From contig NZ_CP114052.1 of assembly GCF_027125355.1 (NCBI RefSeq), positions 186,001 to 250,000 on the forward strand: a stretch of DNA of 64,000 nucleotides, read 5' to 3'. Numbering within the stretch: position 1 is the first letter of the stretch; each line of letters begins with the position of its first letter. The notes under the pieces were generated by a model. The model did not search any database. It worked only from the letters and a program-made list of their open reading frames with translations, and was not told where the DNA came from. Positions 1 through 14,012 of the stretch are shown here, one piece after another. Position numbers and translations under genes: made by a program. Source of the DNA: Peptostreptococcus equinus. GTDB lineage: Bacteria > Bacillota > Clostridia > Peptostreptococcales > Peptostreptococcaceae.

Positions 1-131
1 AAAAATAATTAAAAACAAAAGACTAAATTATACAAAAATATACAAACAGAAAATTGTTACGTAGAAAAATAGAGATTAGTAGAGTCTTAAAAAATAAAAA
101 CGACTGACTGTAAGCAAAAATTTATACTATT

Positions 132-167
132 AAAAAGGCTCTCCTTGAAATTATGGAGAGCTTTTTT
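132..167. terminator. Terminator at the 3' end of azlD
   Basis: A 7-bp perfect stem (GCTCTCC at 138-144, GGAGAGC at 155-161) is extended by an A-run pairing with a T-run, with a 10-nt loop. T-runs occur in both directions, so it can serve the minus-strand azlCD operon and anything entering from the left edge. The azlD stop codon lies inside it. No gene was recognised in bases 1-131. Confidence 0.75.
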
Positions 168-498
168 AATATATATAGTTAATAAATATAAAAATTATTA
201 TTCCTCCAGAAATAACTGATAGACCTATATTTTTGAATTTTATAGAGATAATGCTGATTAATACTAGAGGTATAAGTTTATAATTTTCGATAGAAATGAA
301 AATTTGTCCATTTTTAAAAAAAACGTCCTTTATTATCAAGGCAACGAAAACGCCAAGAGGTATATATTTTATAAATCTTTCAAATTCTTCTGAAGTTCCC
401 TTTTCTCCACTTAGGGCAAAAGGAAGATAGCGAATTAAAAACATAAAAATAAATGAAACAAAGATAATAAAATAGATTAGAAGGTTTTTATTCAACAT
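166..498 (-). CDS. azlD: AzlD family branched-chain amino acid transport protein
   Basis: Small partner of the AzlC permease. AzlCD pairs export branched-chain amino acids or their analogues across the cytoplasmic membrane. The 110-residue product is almost entirely hydrophobic, with about four membrane segments, and carries the family-like stretch RYLPFALSG near residue 23. Its start overlaps the end of azlC by 11 bp and an AGGAGGG ribosome site lies inside azlC, which indicates translational coupling. Family membership is inferred from length, hydrophobicity and the adjacent azlC. The exact substrate cannot be read from the sequence. Confidence 0.87.
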   Translation of the reverse strand: MLNKNLLIYFIIFVSFIFMFLIRYLPFALSGEKGTSEEFERFIKYIPLGVFVALIIKDVFFKNGQIFISIENYKLIPLVLISIISIKFKNIGLSVISGGIIIFIFINYIY

Positions 499-1204
499 TT
501 ATCCCTCCTTTTATTCTATGTTTTTTATCTAGGAAATAACCAATGCTTGTAACTATTAAGGCTATAATTATAAGATCTAATCCGCCTTGATAGATAGAAA
601 GTACTATAAATGATACTATAATAGCAACAAAAAGCATTAAAATATCTAAATTATCCTTTATTCTAAGGACTGTAAGAACTACAAACATACTAGTCATCAT
701 AAAAAATGCTAAGTCTACAGGTATATCAATAATTTCACCAAATAAAGCACCTAATAAATTACCAATCATTCCAAAAAAGCAAGCGAAATATCCTAAATAA
801 AGAGCTTGTTGACTATCCCAATTTTTATCTTTTTCAAACATAATCTTATCTATAGCAAAAGTTTCATCTGTCACCAACAGAGAAAAAAGAATCTTTTTAA
901 CGCCCTTTAAATCTCTTACATCATTTATCAAAGACGAGCTATACATTGTATTTCTCAAATTTGTTATTAGTATCGTCACTATAAGATATAGGGAAATTTC
1001 AAGTGAAACTCCAGAAGCTAGCATACTAGCAGAAATAAATACAGCACTACCTGAAAATACAAGAACAGCAAACAAAACAACTTGTAATGGATTAAAACCA
1101 ACCTTTTGAATCATGGCTCCTCCCATAATACCAAGTGCAACATATCCAAAAGCTATAGGTAATGATGTGAAAAAAGCCTTTTTTAATTTATCCTTTTTTG
1201 TCAT
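488..1204 (-). CDS. azlC: AzlC family branched-chain amino acid permease
   Basis: Large subunit of an AzlCD-type exporter in the cytoplasmic membrane. The 238-residue product has the typical AzlC start (FFTSLPIAFGYVALGIMGG, then GFNPLQVVLFAVLVFSGSAVF) and a central RNTMYSSSL / LLVTDETFA region known in the family, followed by several C-terminal membrane helices. The length is normal. A good ribosome site (AGGAG) precedes ATG 1204. The upstream divergent region holds a -10/-35 pair and a long inverted repeat (see 1247-1302), so expression may be controlled by a protein binding there or by RNA structure. Confidence 0.92.
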   Translation of the reverse strand: MTKKDKLKKAFFTSLPIAFGYVALGIMGGAMIQKVGFNPLQVVLFAVLVFSGSAVFISASMLASGVSLEISLYLIVTILITNLRNTMYSSSLINDVRDLKGVKKILFSLLVTDETFAIDKIMFEKDKNWDSQQALYLGYFACFFGMIGNLLGALFGEIIDIPVDLAFFMMTSMFVVLTVLRIKDNLDILMLFVAIIVSFIVLSIYQGGLDLIIIALIVTSIGYFLDKKHRIKGGINVE

Positions 1205-1246
1205 ATCTACTCCTATTTTTAAAAATTATAATAAAAACATTATAAC

Positions 1247-1302
1247 ATCTGATAATAAGCTATAACAATACTTTAGAATATTCTTATAGCTTATTATCAG
1301 AT
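1247..1302. repeat. Perfect 19-bp inverted repeat in the azlC/prmC divergent region
   Basis: Two 19-bp arms (1247-1265 and 1284-1302) are exact reverse complements, separated by 18 nt. Read toward azlC, one arm overlaps a plausible minus-strand promoter: TTGTTA, 18-bp spacer, TATAAT. No T-run follows in either direction, so it is not a standard terminator. It may be an operator, a transcribed leader hairpin, or a relic of a small repeat element. Confidence 0.7.
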
Positions 1303-1382
1303 ATTATTTATTTAGATTAAATTATTGTGTATAATAAATAGTAGTTTTGATTAGAAAAATATTTAAAAAAGGTGGTGAAAAT

Positions 1383-2303
1383 TTGCAGAATATTAAAATA
1401 AGGAACTTAATAATAGAATCCGTTAAAGAATTGGAATGTATTAGTCCTACACCAAGATTAGATGTTGAGATATTGTTATGCCACGTATTGAAAATAGATA
1501 AAATAAAATTGATGACATCATATGAATCATATATAGAAGAAAAAGATTTAAAAGAGTTTAAAAATTATATGGAAAAAAGAAAAAAATCAATGCCTATAGC
1601 CTATATTATTAATAAAAAGGAATTTATGGGCTATGATTTTTATGTAGATGAAAATGTATTGATACCTAGGCCAGATACAGAATTAATAGTAGAAAAATTA
1701 TATAATAAAATTAAAGTCGTAAAAAAAGATATTTCTAATGGCATTACTAATAGACATAATAATTTGAAAATATTAGATATGTGTACAGGTTCAGGAGCGA
1801 TAATAGTCAGTGTTAAAAAACTTATACAAGAAAATGAAGTTGATATAAATGCTGAATTTTATGGTGTAGATTTGTCAAAAGAAGCTCTGAATATATGCAA
1901 AAAAAATATTAAAGAGCTATGTGTAGAACCTATAGAATTGATAAATTCAGATCTATTTGCCAGTTCTAAATTTGAAGAGTTAATTGATAGTTTGGATATT
2001 ATAGTATCAAATCCGCCTTATATTGAAGATGATATAATAAACACATTGAAATCTGATGTGAAGGATTATGAACCTATGATGGCGCTTGTTGGTGGACAGG
2101 ATGGTATGAGATTTTACAATGCTATTATAGAAGACTCTTTAAAATATTTAAAGAACAATGGATATTTGATATTTGAGTCTGGTCATAATCAAGCAAGAAA
2201 GATTGAGAAAAAGATGCTAGAATGTGGATATACTGATATAAATATTTATAAAGATTTACAGGGGTTTGAAAGATGTATTTTAGGAAAATTAGTAAAAATA
2301 TAG
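1383..2303 (+). CDS. prmC: Peptide chain release factor N5-glutamine methyltransferase
   Basis: Methylates the glutamine of the GGQ motif in release factors using S-adenosylmethionine. It has an N-terminal helical domain and a class I methyltransferase domain with LDMCTGSG (about residues 131-138) for SAM binding and the catalytic NPPY (about 210-213). I chose TTG 1383 because AAAGGTGGTG sits 6-8 bases upstream; an earlier in-frame TTG at 1347 has no good ribosome site. The resulting 306 residues fit the family. The next gene is prfA, its substrate, though prfA also has its own promoter. Confidence 0.95.
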   Translation: MQNIKIRNLIIESVKELECISPTPRLDVEILLCHVLKIDKIKLMTSYESYIEEKDLKEFKNYMEKRKKSMPIAYIINKKEFMGYDFYVDENVLIPRPDTELIVEKLYNKIKVVKKDISNGITNRHNNLKILDMCTGSGAIIVSVKKLIQENEVDINAEFYGVDLSKEALNICKKNIKELCVEPIELINSDLFASSKFEELIDSLDIIVSNPPYIEDDIINTLKSDVKDYEPMMALVGGQDGMRFYNAIIEDSLKYLKNNGYLIFESGHNQARKIEKKMLECGYTDINIYKDLQGFERCILGKLVKI

Positions 2304-2362
2304 GAAGAAAATTTATGAAATTAAAAAGTACTAAAGTAATTGAAATTAATACATTAGATTAA

Positions 2363-2391
2363 TTGTTAATAATAGGAAAATATGATATAAT
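2363..2391 (+). promoter_or_regulatory. Sigma-A type promoter for prfA
   Basis: TTGTTA (2363-2368) and TATAAT (2386-2391) are separated by exactly 17 bp, 83 bp before the prfA start. This gives prfA and following genes transcription independent of prmC. Confidence 0.7.
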
Positions 2392-2473
2392 ATTTAATTG
2401 ATTAATTTAAAAAAGAGTGAAGTTTAATAAGATAAATTGGCGGTGCCAGTTTAATATAGAAAGGTGGATATTA

Positions 2474-3538
2474 ATGCTAAATAAGCTTAAAGTCTTAGAA
2501 AATAAGTATAGGGAACTAAGCGATAAGGTTGCAGACCCAGAAATAATTAGCGACCAACCGACTTGGCAGAAATTGATGAAGGAAACTTCTGAAATAGAAC
2601 CAATTGTTATGAAGTATAGAGAATTTTCAAAGGTAAGTCAGACTATAGAAGAGTCAAAGACAATTCTAGAAGAAGAAAGTGATGAAGATTTAAGAGAATT
2701 AGCAAAGATGGAATTGTCTGAAGCTGAAGATCAAATAGGTAAGATAGAAAATGAATTAAAGATATTACTTGTTCCAAAGGATCCTAATGATGAAAAGAAT
2801 GTTATAGTAGAAGTTAGAGGTGGAGCAGGTGGAGACGAAGCAGCTTTATTTGCGGGAGATTTATTTAGAATGTATAGCAGATATGCTGAAAGAAGAGGTT
2901 GGAAAACAACTTTGATGTCTTCAAATGAAACAGGCGTTGGAGGATACAAAGAAGTATCATTTATGATAAAGGGTAAGGGAGCTTATTCAAGGCTTAAGTA
3001 TGAATCAGGTGTGCATAGAGTTCAAAGAATACCTACAACTGAATCAGGTGGTAGAATACATACATCTACAGCAACTGTTGCTGTACTACCAGAAGTAGAT
3101 GATGTAGAAATACAGATAAATCCAGAAGATATTCGATTTGATGTATTTAGAGCATCTGGTAACGGTGGTCAGTGTGTAAATACTACGGATTCTGCTGTAA
3201 GACTTACTCATATACCAACTGGTGAAGTGGTATCTTGTCAGGATGAAAAATCACAGTTAAAGAATAAAGAAAAAGCTATGAAAGTATTAAAGGCCAGATT
3301 ATATGATAGAGCCTTAGCTGAACAAAATAAGGATATAGCTGCTGAAAGAAAATCTCAGGTAGGTACTGGAGATAGATCTGAAAGAATAAGAACTTACAAT
3401 TTCCCACAGGGTAGAGTAAGCGATCATAGAATAAACTTAACTTTATACAAATTAGATGCTTTCTTAGACGGAGATTTAGATGAAATGATAGACGCATTAA
3501 TAACAGTTGACCAAACTGAAAAAATGTCATCATTCTAA
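2474..3538 (+). CDS. prfA: Peptide chain release factor 1
   Basis: Recognises UAA and UAG on the ribosome and triggers hydrolysis of peptidyl-tRNA. The 354-residue product has the RF1 codon-recognition tripeptide of the P-x-T type (PTT, about 187-189, within [17 protein letters not shown]) and the GGQ catalytic motif at about 231-233 in [20 protein letters not shown] 2474 is chosen because AGAAAGGTGG precedes it at normal spacing and the protein then begins MLNKLKVLE as in other RF1 proteins; an upstream in-frame start at 2417 would add 19 atypical residues. prmC upstream encodes the enzyme that methylates this GGQ. Confidence 0.97.
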   Translation: MLNKLKVLENKYRELSDKVADPEIISDQPTWQKLMKETSEIEPIVMKYREFSKVSQTIEESKTILEEESDEDLRELAKMELSEAEDQIGKIENELKILLVPKDPNDEKNVIVEVRGGAGGDEAALFAGDLFRMYSRYAERRGWKTTLMSSNETGVGGYKEVSFMIKGKGAYSRLKYESGVHRVQRIPTTESGGRIHTSTATVAVLPEVDDVEIQINPEDIRFDVFRASGNGGQCVNTTDSAVRLTHIPTGEVVSCQDEKSQLKNKEKAMKVLKARLYDRALAEQNKDIAAERKSQVGTGDRSERIRTYNFPQGRVSDHRINLTLYKLDAFLDGDLDEMIDALITVDQTEKMSSF

Positions 3539-3562
3539 TAAAAGTATAAATAGGGGGTCAGT

Positions 3563-4603
3563 ATGGAAACAATAATCAAGAAAATAGACCCAAATAATAT
3601 AGACCAAGATATAATTGATGAATTTGGAAAAATGATAGCTGATGGTAAGACAGTAATCTTCCCCACTGAAACAGTTTATGGGTTAGGAGCTAATGCTTTA
3701 GACGAAGATGCTGCATCTAAAATATATGAAGCTAAGGGTAGACCAAGTGACAACCCTCTATTGGTTCATGTGTCAGAAATTGAAGAAATAAATCCATTGG
3801 TTAAAAAGATAGACAAAAAAGCTAAATTATTGATGGATAAATTTTGGCCGGGTCCACTAACAATTGTATTTGAAAAGAAAGATATAATACCTTATAGAAC
3901 CAGTGGTGGTTTGGATACTGTGGCTATTAGAATGCCATCAGATGAAGTTGCTAGAAGAATAATAAAATCATCTAAAAAACCAATAGCAGCACCATCTGCA
4001 AATTTATCAGGTAGACCATCTCCTACAAAAGCAGAACACATAATAAATGATATGCAAGGAAGAGTAGATGGCATTCTGATTGGGGGTCCATGCAATTATG
4101 GGGTTGAGTCTACAATAGTCGATTTATCAGGAGAGTATCCAGTAGTACTTAGACCGGGATCAATAACATTAGAAATGCTTAGAGAAGTTCTAGGAAAGGT
4201 TGAATTAGATCCGGCTCTTATGAGAAAATCTGATAATATAAAGGCAAAGGCGCCAGGTATGAAATATAAACATTATTCTCCTAAAGCGGATGTTTATATG
4301 GTTAAAGGTCAAATAGAAGATTTTGCTAGAATGGTAAATGAAAAAAATAAAGAAAATGTATCCAAAGGTATAAAAACGGGTGTTTTATGTATGTCTAAAT
4401 ACAAAGATTTATTTGAAGCAGACGTGTTTGAACTTGGAGATAGCTATGAAGAAGTAGCAAAAAACTTATTTGATGAATTGATAGAATTAGACCAAAAACA
4501 AATCGATATTGCATATGCTCAAATTTTTGAAGAAAAAGATGTGGGTGTTGCTATAATGAATAGATTAAAAAAATCAGCAGCTTATAGGCTGATTGAGGTT
4601 TAA
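3563..4603 (+). CDS. tsaC: L-threonylcarbamoyladenylate synthase (Sua5/TsaC)
   Basis: Makes threonylcarbamoyl-AMP from threonine, bicarbonate and ATP, the first step of t6A37 modification of ANN-decoding tRNAs. The N-terminal YrdC domain (about 1-210) contains FPTETVYGLGANA, KGRPSDNPLLVHV and APSANLSGRPSPT. The C-terminal Sua5 domain (about 235-346) makes this the long Sua5 form, not the short TsaC form. The preceding GGGG ribosome site and ATG 3563 are clear. It lies 25 bp after prfA and 12 bp before rpiB, so it is probably cotranscribed. Confidence 0.95.
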   Translation: METIIKKIDPNNIDQDIIDEFGKMIADGKTVIFPTETVYGLGANALDEDAASKIYEAKGRPSDNPLLVHVSEIEEINPLVKKIDKKAKLLMDKFWPGPLTIVFEKKDIIPYRTSGGLDTVAIRMPSDEVARRIIKSSKKPIAAPSANLSGRPSPTKAEHIINDMQGRVDGILIGGPCNYGVESTIVDLSGEYPVVLRPGSITLEMLREVLGKVELDPALMRKSDNIKAKAPGMKYKHYSPKADVYMVKGQIEDFARMVNEKNKENVSKGIKTGVLCMSKYKDLFEADVFELGDSYEEVAKNLFDELIELDQKQIDIAYAQIFEEKDVGVAIMNRLKKSAAYRLIEV

Positions 4604-4615
4604 GGAGGATAAATA

Positions 4616-5056
4616 ATGAAAATTGCATTAGCATGCGATCATGGTGGAATCAATTTAAAAACAGCAATTAAAAAACACCTAGAAAAACTAGATTATGAGG
4701 TATTAGATTTTGGTGTGAATTCAAGTGAATCTGTTGACTATCCAGATTATGCTGCAAAGGCTGCAAAGGCTGTAGTTGATAAAGAGGCAGAATGTGGGAT
4801 TTTAGTTTGTGGAACTGGTATAGGTATAGGTATAGCAGCAAATAAAATTAAGGGAATAAGATGTGCAACAGTAGGCGATACTTTTTCAGCAAGAATGACA
4901 AAAGCACATAATAATGCTAATATGATTGCACTTGGTGAAAGAGTAATAGGTATAGGATTAGGTATAGATATAGTAGATGCATATCTAAATTCAAGTTTTG
5001 AAGGTGGTAGACACCAGACTAGGATAGATAAAATGATGGCCTTAGAGTCAAAATAA
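4616..5056 (+). CDS. rpiB: Ribose-5-phosphate isomerase B
   Basis: Interconverts ribose 5-phosphate and ribulose 5-phosphate in the pentose phosphate pathway. The 146-residue product starts MKIALACDHGG, and has the catalytic cysteine in CGTGIG (C65) and the histidine in KAHNNANM (H98), all standard for RpiB. AGGAGG precedes the ATG. It sits in a tight run tsaC-rpiB-upp, an arrangement I recall from many Firmicutes. Sugar-phosphate flow links it to the transketolase and deo genes later in the window. Confidence 0.95.
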   Translation: MKIALACDHGGINLKTAIKKHLEKLDYEVLDFGVNSSESVDYPDYAAKAAKAVVDKEAECGILVCGTGIGIGIAANKIKGIRCATVGDTFSARMTKAHNNANMIALGERVIGIGLGIDIVDAYLNSSFEGGRHQTRIDKMMALESK

Positions 5057-5070
5057 TATTTTATATATAA

Positions 5071-5715
<645 letters not shown>

Positions 5716-5749
5716 TTGTAATATTATATAAAAAATTATTGAAAATTTT

Positions 5750-5799
5750 ATCCGGGCTACGCTTTGTAGGCCGGATATTTTATCCATAATTTTTTTGAA
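5750..5799 (+). terminator. Probable terminator after upp
   Basis: ATCCGGGCTAC and GTAGGCCGGAT form an 11-bp stem with one G-G mismatch and a 5-nt loop (5750-5776). A T-rich stretch follows, although the T7 run (5790s) lies some bases downstream. It separates upp from the atp operon. Confidence 0.6.
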
Positions 5800-5923
5800 A
5801 AAGGTTTGAATTTTAGGCAATTTGGGTATGAATTTATCTATCTATCTGTAGATTATTTTTACTTTAAGTGGTAGAATAATCATTAGTGGTTTTCAAGATA
5901 GTAATATAAATTATGGAGGAAAT

Positions 5924-6154
5924 ATGTCAGATAAAAAAGGTTGGGTAAAAATATCTAAATCGTTTTCGCTTTTAACACAATTAAGCGTTATGATGCTAGT
6001 TTGTATATTAGGATGTGCTTTTATTGGAATAACAATAGACAAGAAATTTGGAACCAGCCCCATATTCTCTATAATTTTTATTATTATTGGAGTGGCTAGT
6101 GCATTTTTAAGTCTCTATAAAACTCTGAAAACTTACTATGACAAAGGGGAGTGA
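5924..6154 (+). CDS. atpZ: AtpZ/AtpI-like small membrane protein of the ATP synthase operon
   Basis: A 76-residue protein with two membrane helices (about 17-40 and 47-68) joined by a short charged loop (DKKFGTSP). This matches the AtpZ-like family that precedes atpI in many atp operons. Proposed roles are assembly of the c-ring or ion transport supporting it; neither can be proved here. TGGAGG precedes ATG 5924. Its end overlaps the ribosome site and upstream in-frame ATG of atpI. Confidence 0.75.
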   Translation: MSDKKGWVKISKSFSLLTQLSVMMLVCILGCAFIGITIDKKFGTSPIFSIIFIIIGVASAFLSLYKTLKTYYDKGE

Positions 6155-6158
6155 TGAA

Positions 6159-6539
6159 TTGGACAAACAGATTTTAGATAGCATAAAGAAAGTTACTACA
6201 GGGGTACTCATTTATACTTTAGTTGGTTTAATTGTATTATTGTTAATACAAAAATTAACACTTTCTACAGTTTTAGGTCTAATAGTCGGTTGTGCAATAT
6301 CGATCTTTTCGTTGTTGACTATTGCTAGAGGCATGGTAGGGTTTGTAGAAAAAGATACTGGAAAAGCAACTTTTTCGGCTGTTTTTGGATATTTTTTTAG
6401 ATTTTGTCTGTATGCCGTAGTTTTAATATTTGCAGCTAAGACTAATTATATCAATGTATATACTGTAGCAGTTGGTTTACTTAGTGTTAGCCTTGTAATA
6501 AAAGCTCAGGAAATATTTTCTAAAACTAAAAAAAAGTAA
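6159..6539 (+). CDS. atpI: ATP synthase protein I
   Basis: Small hydrophobic protein with four predicted membrane helices, thought to help c-ring assembly. I place the start at TTG 6159 because AAGGGGAG (6144-6151) lies 7 bases upstream, giving 126 residues; an in-frame ATG at 6138 overlaps atpZ by 17 bp and would add seven residues. Assignment rests on topology, size and position immediately upstream of atpB, since AtpI sequences are poorly conserved. Confidence 0.75.
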   Translation: MDKQILDSIKKVTTGVLIYTLVGLIVLLLIQKLTLSTVLGLIVGCAISIFSLLTIARGMVGFVEKDTGKATFSAVFGYFFRFCLYAVVLIFAAKTNYINVYTVAVGLLSVSLVIKAQEIFSKTKKK

Positions 6540-6579
6540 TAAATAATTAAATTATTACTATCTATTCTTAAAACAGAAA

Positions 6580-6612
6580 ACTAAGCTTATACAAAAGTAG
6601 TTTGAGCTTGGT
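6580..6612 (+). other. Intercistronic hairpin before atpB
   Basis: A 13-bp stem (6580-6592 with 6600-6612, one mismatch and two G-U pairs) with a 7-nt loop sits between atpI and atpB, 11 bp before the atpB ribosome site. There is no T-run, so processing or translational tuning is more likely than termination. Confidence 0.5.
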
Positions 6613-6638
6613 TATTTAAAATGAAAGGAGAAATTGAT

Positions 6639-7346
6639 ATGTATCAAGCAAGGTATTTGCTGTATATTGGTAACTTCAAGATAAGTGAAACCATTATAGT
6701 CCAATGGATAATAATGCTTGCTTTAATAGCAGTAGCTTTATTTATGACTAGAGGCTTGAAGAAGAATCCGGATACTAAGAGGCAGCTACTATTAGAGTGG
6801 TTCGTTGGTGGTATTAAAGGATATACAACTGAAATGATGGGCACAAAATTTGTTTCTAGAGTACCGAGTATTGTCCCTTATGTAGGTACAATATTTTTAT
6901 TCTTTATACTTTCAAATTTGGCTGGCTTATTTGGATTTAAATCACCAACAACTGATTTGGATACTACAGTAGCTTGGGCATCTATTACAATCGCAACTAT
7001 GTATGTAATGGGTGTTAAATTTAAGGGACCATCATATTTTAAGGAATTTATTGAGCCTACACCAGTAATGTTACCACTTAACATAGTAGGAGAAATAGCA
7101 AGACCTATCTCGCTAAGTTTCCGTCCCTTCGGTAATATACTCGGAGGAACAATAATAATGGGATTGGTTTATCAGTTAAATGCTTTTCTTTCAAGTTTGA
7201 TTCCAAACTTGAAAATACCAATAGGTCAAATAGCATTTCCGGTTCCGCTACATTTATATTTCGATATATTTGCAGGAAGTTTGCAGGCATTCATATTTAT
7301 GACATTAACATTAGTATTCATTGGTAATGCTGCAGAAACAGAGTAA
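6639..7346 (+). CDS. atpB: F-type ATP synthase subunit a
   Basis: Stator subunit that forms the two ion half-channels facing the c-ring. About 235 residues with five or six membrane helices. The essential arginine lies in the helix EIARPISLSFRPFGNILGGTIIMG (about 152-175), which is typical of subunit a. ATG 6639 follows AAAGGAG at good spacing; the in-frame ATG 6621 would place that ribosome site inside the gene. Together with the c subunit below it probably conducts Na+. Confidence 0.95.
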   Translation: MYQARYLLYIGNFKISETIIVQWIIMLALIAVALFMTRGLKKNPDTKRQLLLEWFVGGIKGYTTEMMGTKFVSRVPSIVPYVGTIFLFFILSNLAGLFGFKSPTTDLDTTVAWASITIATMYVMGVKFKGPSYFKEFIEPTPVMLPLNIVGEIARPISLSFRPFGNILGGTIIMGLVYQLNAFLSSLIPNLKIPIGQIAFPVPLHLYFDIFAGSLQAFIFMTLTLVFIGNAAETE

Positions 7347-7397
7347 AAAATTAAACACAACAAATATTAAAACAAAATTGAAATTAGGAAGATTTAG

Positions 7398-7667
<270 letters not shown>

Positions 7668-7717
7668 TTTAAAGGAAATTTTGATCTGCCAAAGACGTAT
7701 ATAGGAGGAGGAAGACT

Positions 7718-8217
7718 ATGGAATTTAAGCCATTAGTTGGTTTAAGCTACGAATACTTCTTTACTCTTGCAAATACTTTAATAATATTTTTGATACTAAA
7801 GAAAATTCTTTTTAAGCCAGTTTTAAAAATATTAGATGAGAGAGAACAATCAATCAAAAATAGTATTGAAGTGGGAGAAAAGGCAAAAGAAGAAGGTTTA
7901 AAGTTTAAGGAAGAGTATGAGACAAAACTAAATACGGCCACAAATGAAGGTCATCAGATAGTTGAAAATGCTAAACAAAGAGCAGAAAAAAAATATGAAT
8001 CTATAGTAGATGAAGCTAGAGTAGAAGCAGAAAATATCAAGACAAAAGCTTATGATAATATAGAAAAAGACAAACAAAAAGCTTTTAATGATATTAAAAA
8101 TGAAATATCTGAAATGGCTGTTATGGCTGCAAGTAAAATAATAGAAAAAGATTTAGATGAAAATAAGCATAAAGATTTAATAGATGATTTTATTAAGGAA
8201 GTAGGCGATGTTAAGTA

Positions 8218-8218
<1 letters not shown>
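7718..8218 (+). CDS. atpF: F-type ATP synthase subunit b
   Basis: Peripheral stalk subunit linking Fo to F1. It has one N-terminal membrane helix (about 10-32), then a long charged coiled-coil with the typical LDEREQSIKNSIE start and KAEKKYESIVDEARVEAENIK-like repeats. 166 residues is normal. GGAGGAGG precedes the ATG. The stop codon overlaps the atpH start by one base (TAATG). Confidence 0.95.
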
Positions 8219-10279
<2,061 letters not shown>

Positions 10280-10300
10280 TCCATTTAAGGAGGTAATTAA

Positions 10301-12700
<2,400 letters not shown>

Positions 12701-12701
<1 letters not shown>

Positions 12702-12955
12702 TGTTTAAACTAAAGGTAGTAACGCCCAATAGTACTTTTTTTGAATCAGACATAGAAATGGTAATTGTAAGGACTACAGTTGGTGATAGAGCCGTGCTAA
12801 GAGGTCATATTCCATTCGTTGCAGGAGTAAAAAAAGGACAAATGAAGGTCAAAATTGACGGAAACTTTAGACTAGCTTCGATAGGAGACGGTTTTATAAC
12901 TGTAGATAATGAGACAAATACAGTATTGGTTACTGAAAACGCTAGTTGGGAATAA
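12701..12955 (+). CDS. atpC: F-type ATP synthase subunit epsilon lacking its C-terminal helical domain
   Basis: Epsilon normally has an N-terminal beta-sandwich that binds gamma and the c-ring, then a two-helix C-terminal domain that can inhibit ATP hydrolysis; the usual length is 130-140 residues. This one ends after 84 residues (TENASWE, stop), right at the domain boundary. The stop is followed within about 15 bases by a terminator, so no lost domain is encoded downstream in another frame. The N-terminal sandwich (LKVVTPNSTFFESDIEMVIV, GHIPFVAGVKKG) appears intact. Confidence 0.95.
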
Positions 12956-12964
12956 AAATATAAT

Positions 12965-12999
12965 AAAAAAGCAATCTCTTTTAAGAGATTGCTTTTTTA
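12965..12999 (+). terminator. Terminator of the atp operon
   Basis: Perfect 10-bp stem GCAATCTCTT / AAGAGATTGC (12971-12992) with a 2-nt loop and a T-run after it; A-run before it. Confidence 0.9.
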
Positions 13000-13037
13000 T
13001 GTCAAATTTAAATATAATATTTTTAAATATATAAAAA

Positions 13038-13082
13038 AACTGATAATAGAAATTTACATAAGTAATATTCTATTTATCAGCT
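13038..13082 (-). terminator. Terminator of the deoR-type gene
   Basis: On the minus strand CTGATAAATAGA pairs with TCTATTATCAG (one bulge) and is followed by a T7 run. It overlaps the last codons of the regulator gene. Confidence 0.65.
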
Positions 13083-13879
13083 ATTATTAGTTTGATATTA
13101 TTGGAATCAATTATATTTTTCCACTCATCACTTATTTTACAGTCGGTAATTATGGTATCAATCTGATTTAAATCACAAAAATGTGAAGATTTAACAGTTC
13201 CAAATTTACTAGAATCTATTAAGAGTATTATTTCAAGTGAATTTTTCATTATATGTTTTTTTGTTTCAATTTCATATGGGTTTGCACATGTAACGCCAAG
13301 TTTGTCATGAACACCGGCTGCAGATAAAAATACTTTTCTAGCTCTAACTGTATCAATTATAGATAAGGCTTCCTTTGATTCAAACATACCAGTATCTTTG
13401 TGAAAATTACCACCAGCCATTATTAAATTTACTTTTGGCTTATTCATTAAATGAAGTAAGTTATTGCATGAAAAAATCAAGGCAGTAAAAGAAGTTAGCT
13501 CATTAATATATTGAGATAACTTTTCTGTAGTAGTACCTACATCGATAATAACTACATCATCTTCTTTGATAAGCTCTGCAGCTTTTTTTCCAATTGCGCT
13601 TTTTTCATCATCCATCAAAAGTGAATTCAGATTTAGATTATATTCAATTGTATTTTTGTTATCACTATTAGGTCCTATTATAGGATTGTCTAGATTGTGA
13701 TTATAAACAACAGAGCCGTAGTATGATTCAACTATATTTTTATCTTCTAATAGCTTTATATCTCTTCTGATAGTCATTTCAGATACATCAAGAGTACTTG
13801 AAAGATCTTTAACTGAAGCTCCATTGTTATCTTTTACTATAGATATTATTTTCTTTAAACGATTATTTTTCTTAGACAT
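13070..13879 (-). CDS. DeoR family transcriptional repressor of the deo operon
   Basis: Sugar-phosphate-responsive regulator. The N-terminal winged helix (about 1-58) has the DeoR signature VKDLSSTLDVSEMTIRRDIKLLEDKNIVESYYGSV. The C-terminal domain (about 85-265) is of the isomerase-like fold that binds phosphosugars, with VVIIDVGTTTEKLSQYI and LIMAGGNFHKDTGMFES. It is divergent from deoC-deoB-nupC-pdp, with two palindromes between them, so a role as their repressor, relieved by deoxyribose 5-phosphate, is a reasonable inference. 269 residues, a little longer than the usual 250. Confidence 0.9.
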   Translation of the reverse strand: MSKKNNRLKKIISIVKDNNGASVKDLSSTLDVSEMTIRRDIKLLEDKNIVESYYGSVVYNHNLDNPIIGPNSDNKNTIEYNLNLNSLLMDDEKSAIGKKAAELIKEDDVVIIDVGTTTEKLSQYINELTSFTALIFSCNNLLHLMNKPKVNLIMAGGNFHKDTGMFESKEALSIIDTVRARKVFLSAAGVHDKLGVTCANPYEIETKKHIMKNSLEIILLIDSSKFGTVKSSHFCDLNQIDTIITDCKISDEWKNIIDSNNIKLIIADK

Positions 13880-13959
13880 AACATAACTCCAAATATTTTA
13901 AATATTAATAAAAGTATAGCATTAAATAATAGACTTGTATAGTATTTTGATAAAAATAA

Positions 13960-13972
13960 AACATAAAATGTT
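13960..13972. promoter_or_regulatory. Candidate DeoR operator 1
   Basis: AACATAAAATGTT, an inverted repeat AACAT-N3-ATGTT, preceded by TAAAAAT. The same TAAAAATAAAACATAAA context recurs 39 bp downstream in operator 2. Confidence 0.6.
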
Positions 13973-13998
13973 AGATAAAGCACAAATGGTAAAAATAA

Positions 13999-14012
13999 AA
14001 CATAAATATGTT
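13999..14012. promoter_or_regulatory. Candidate DeoR operator 2
   Basis: AACATAAATATGTT, a nearly perfect 14-bp palindrome whose last two bases are the first two of the TTGACA -35 box of deoC. A bound repressor would block this promoter. Confidence 0.65.
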
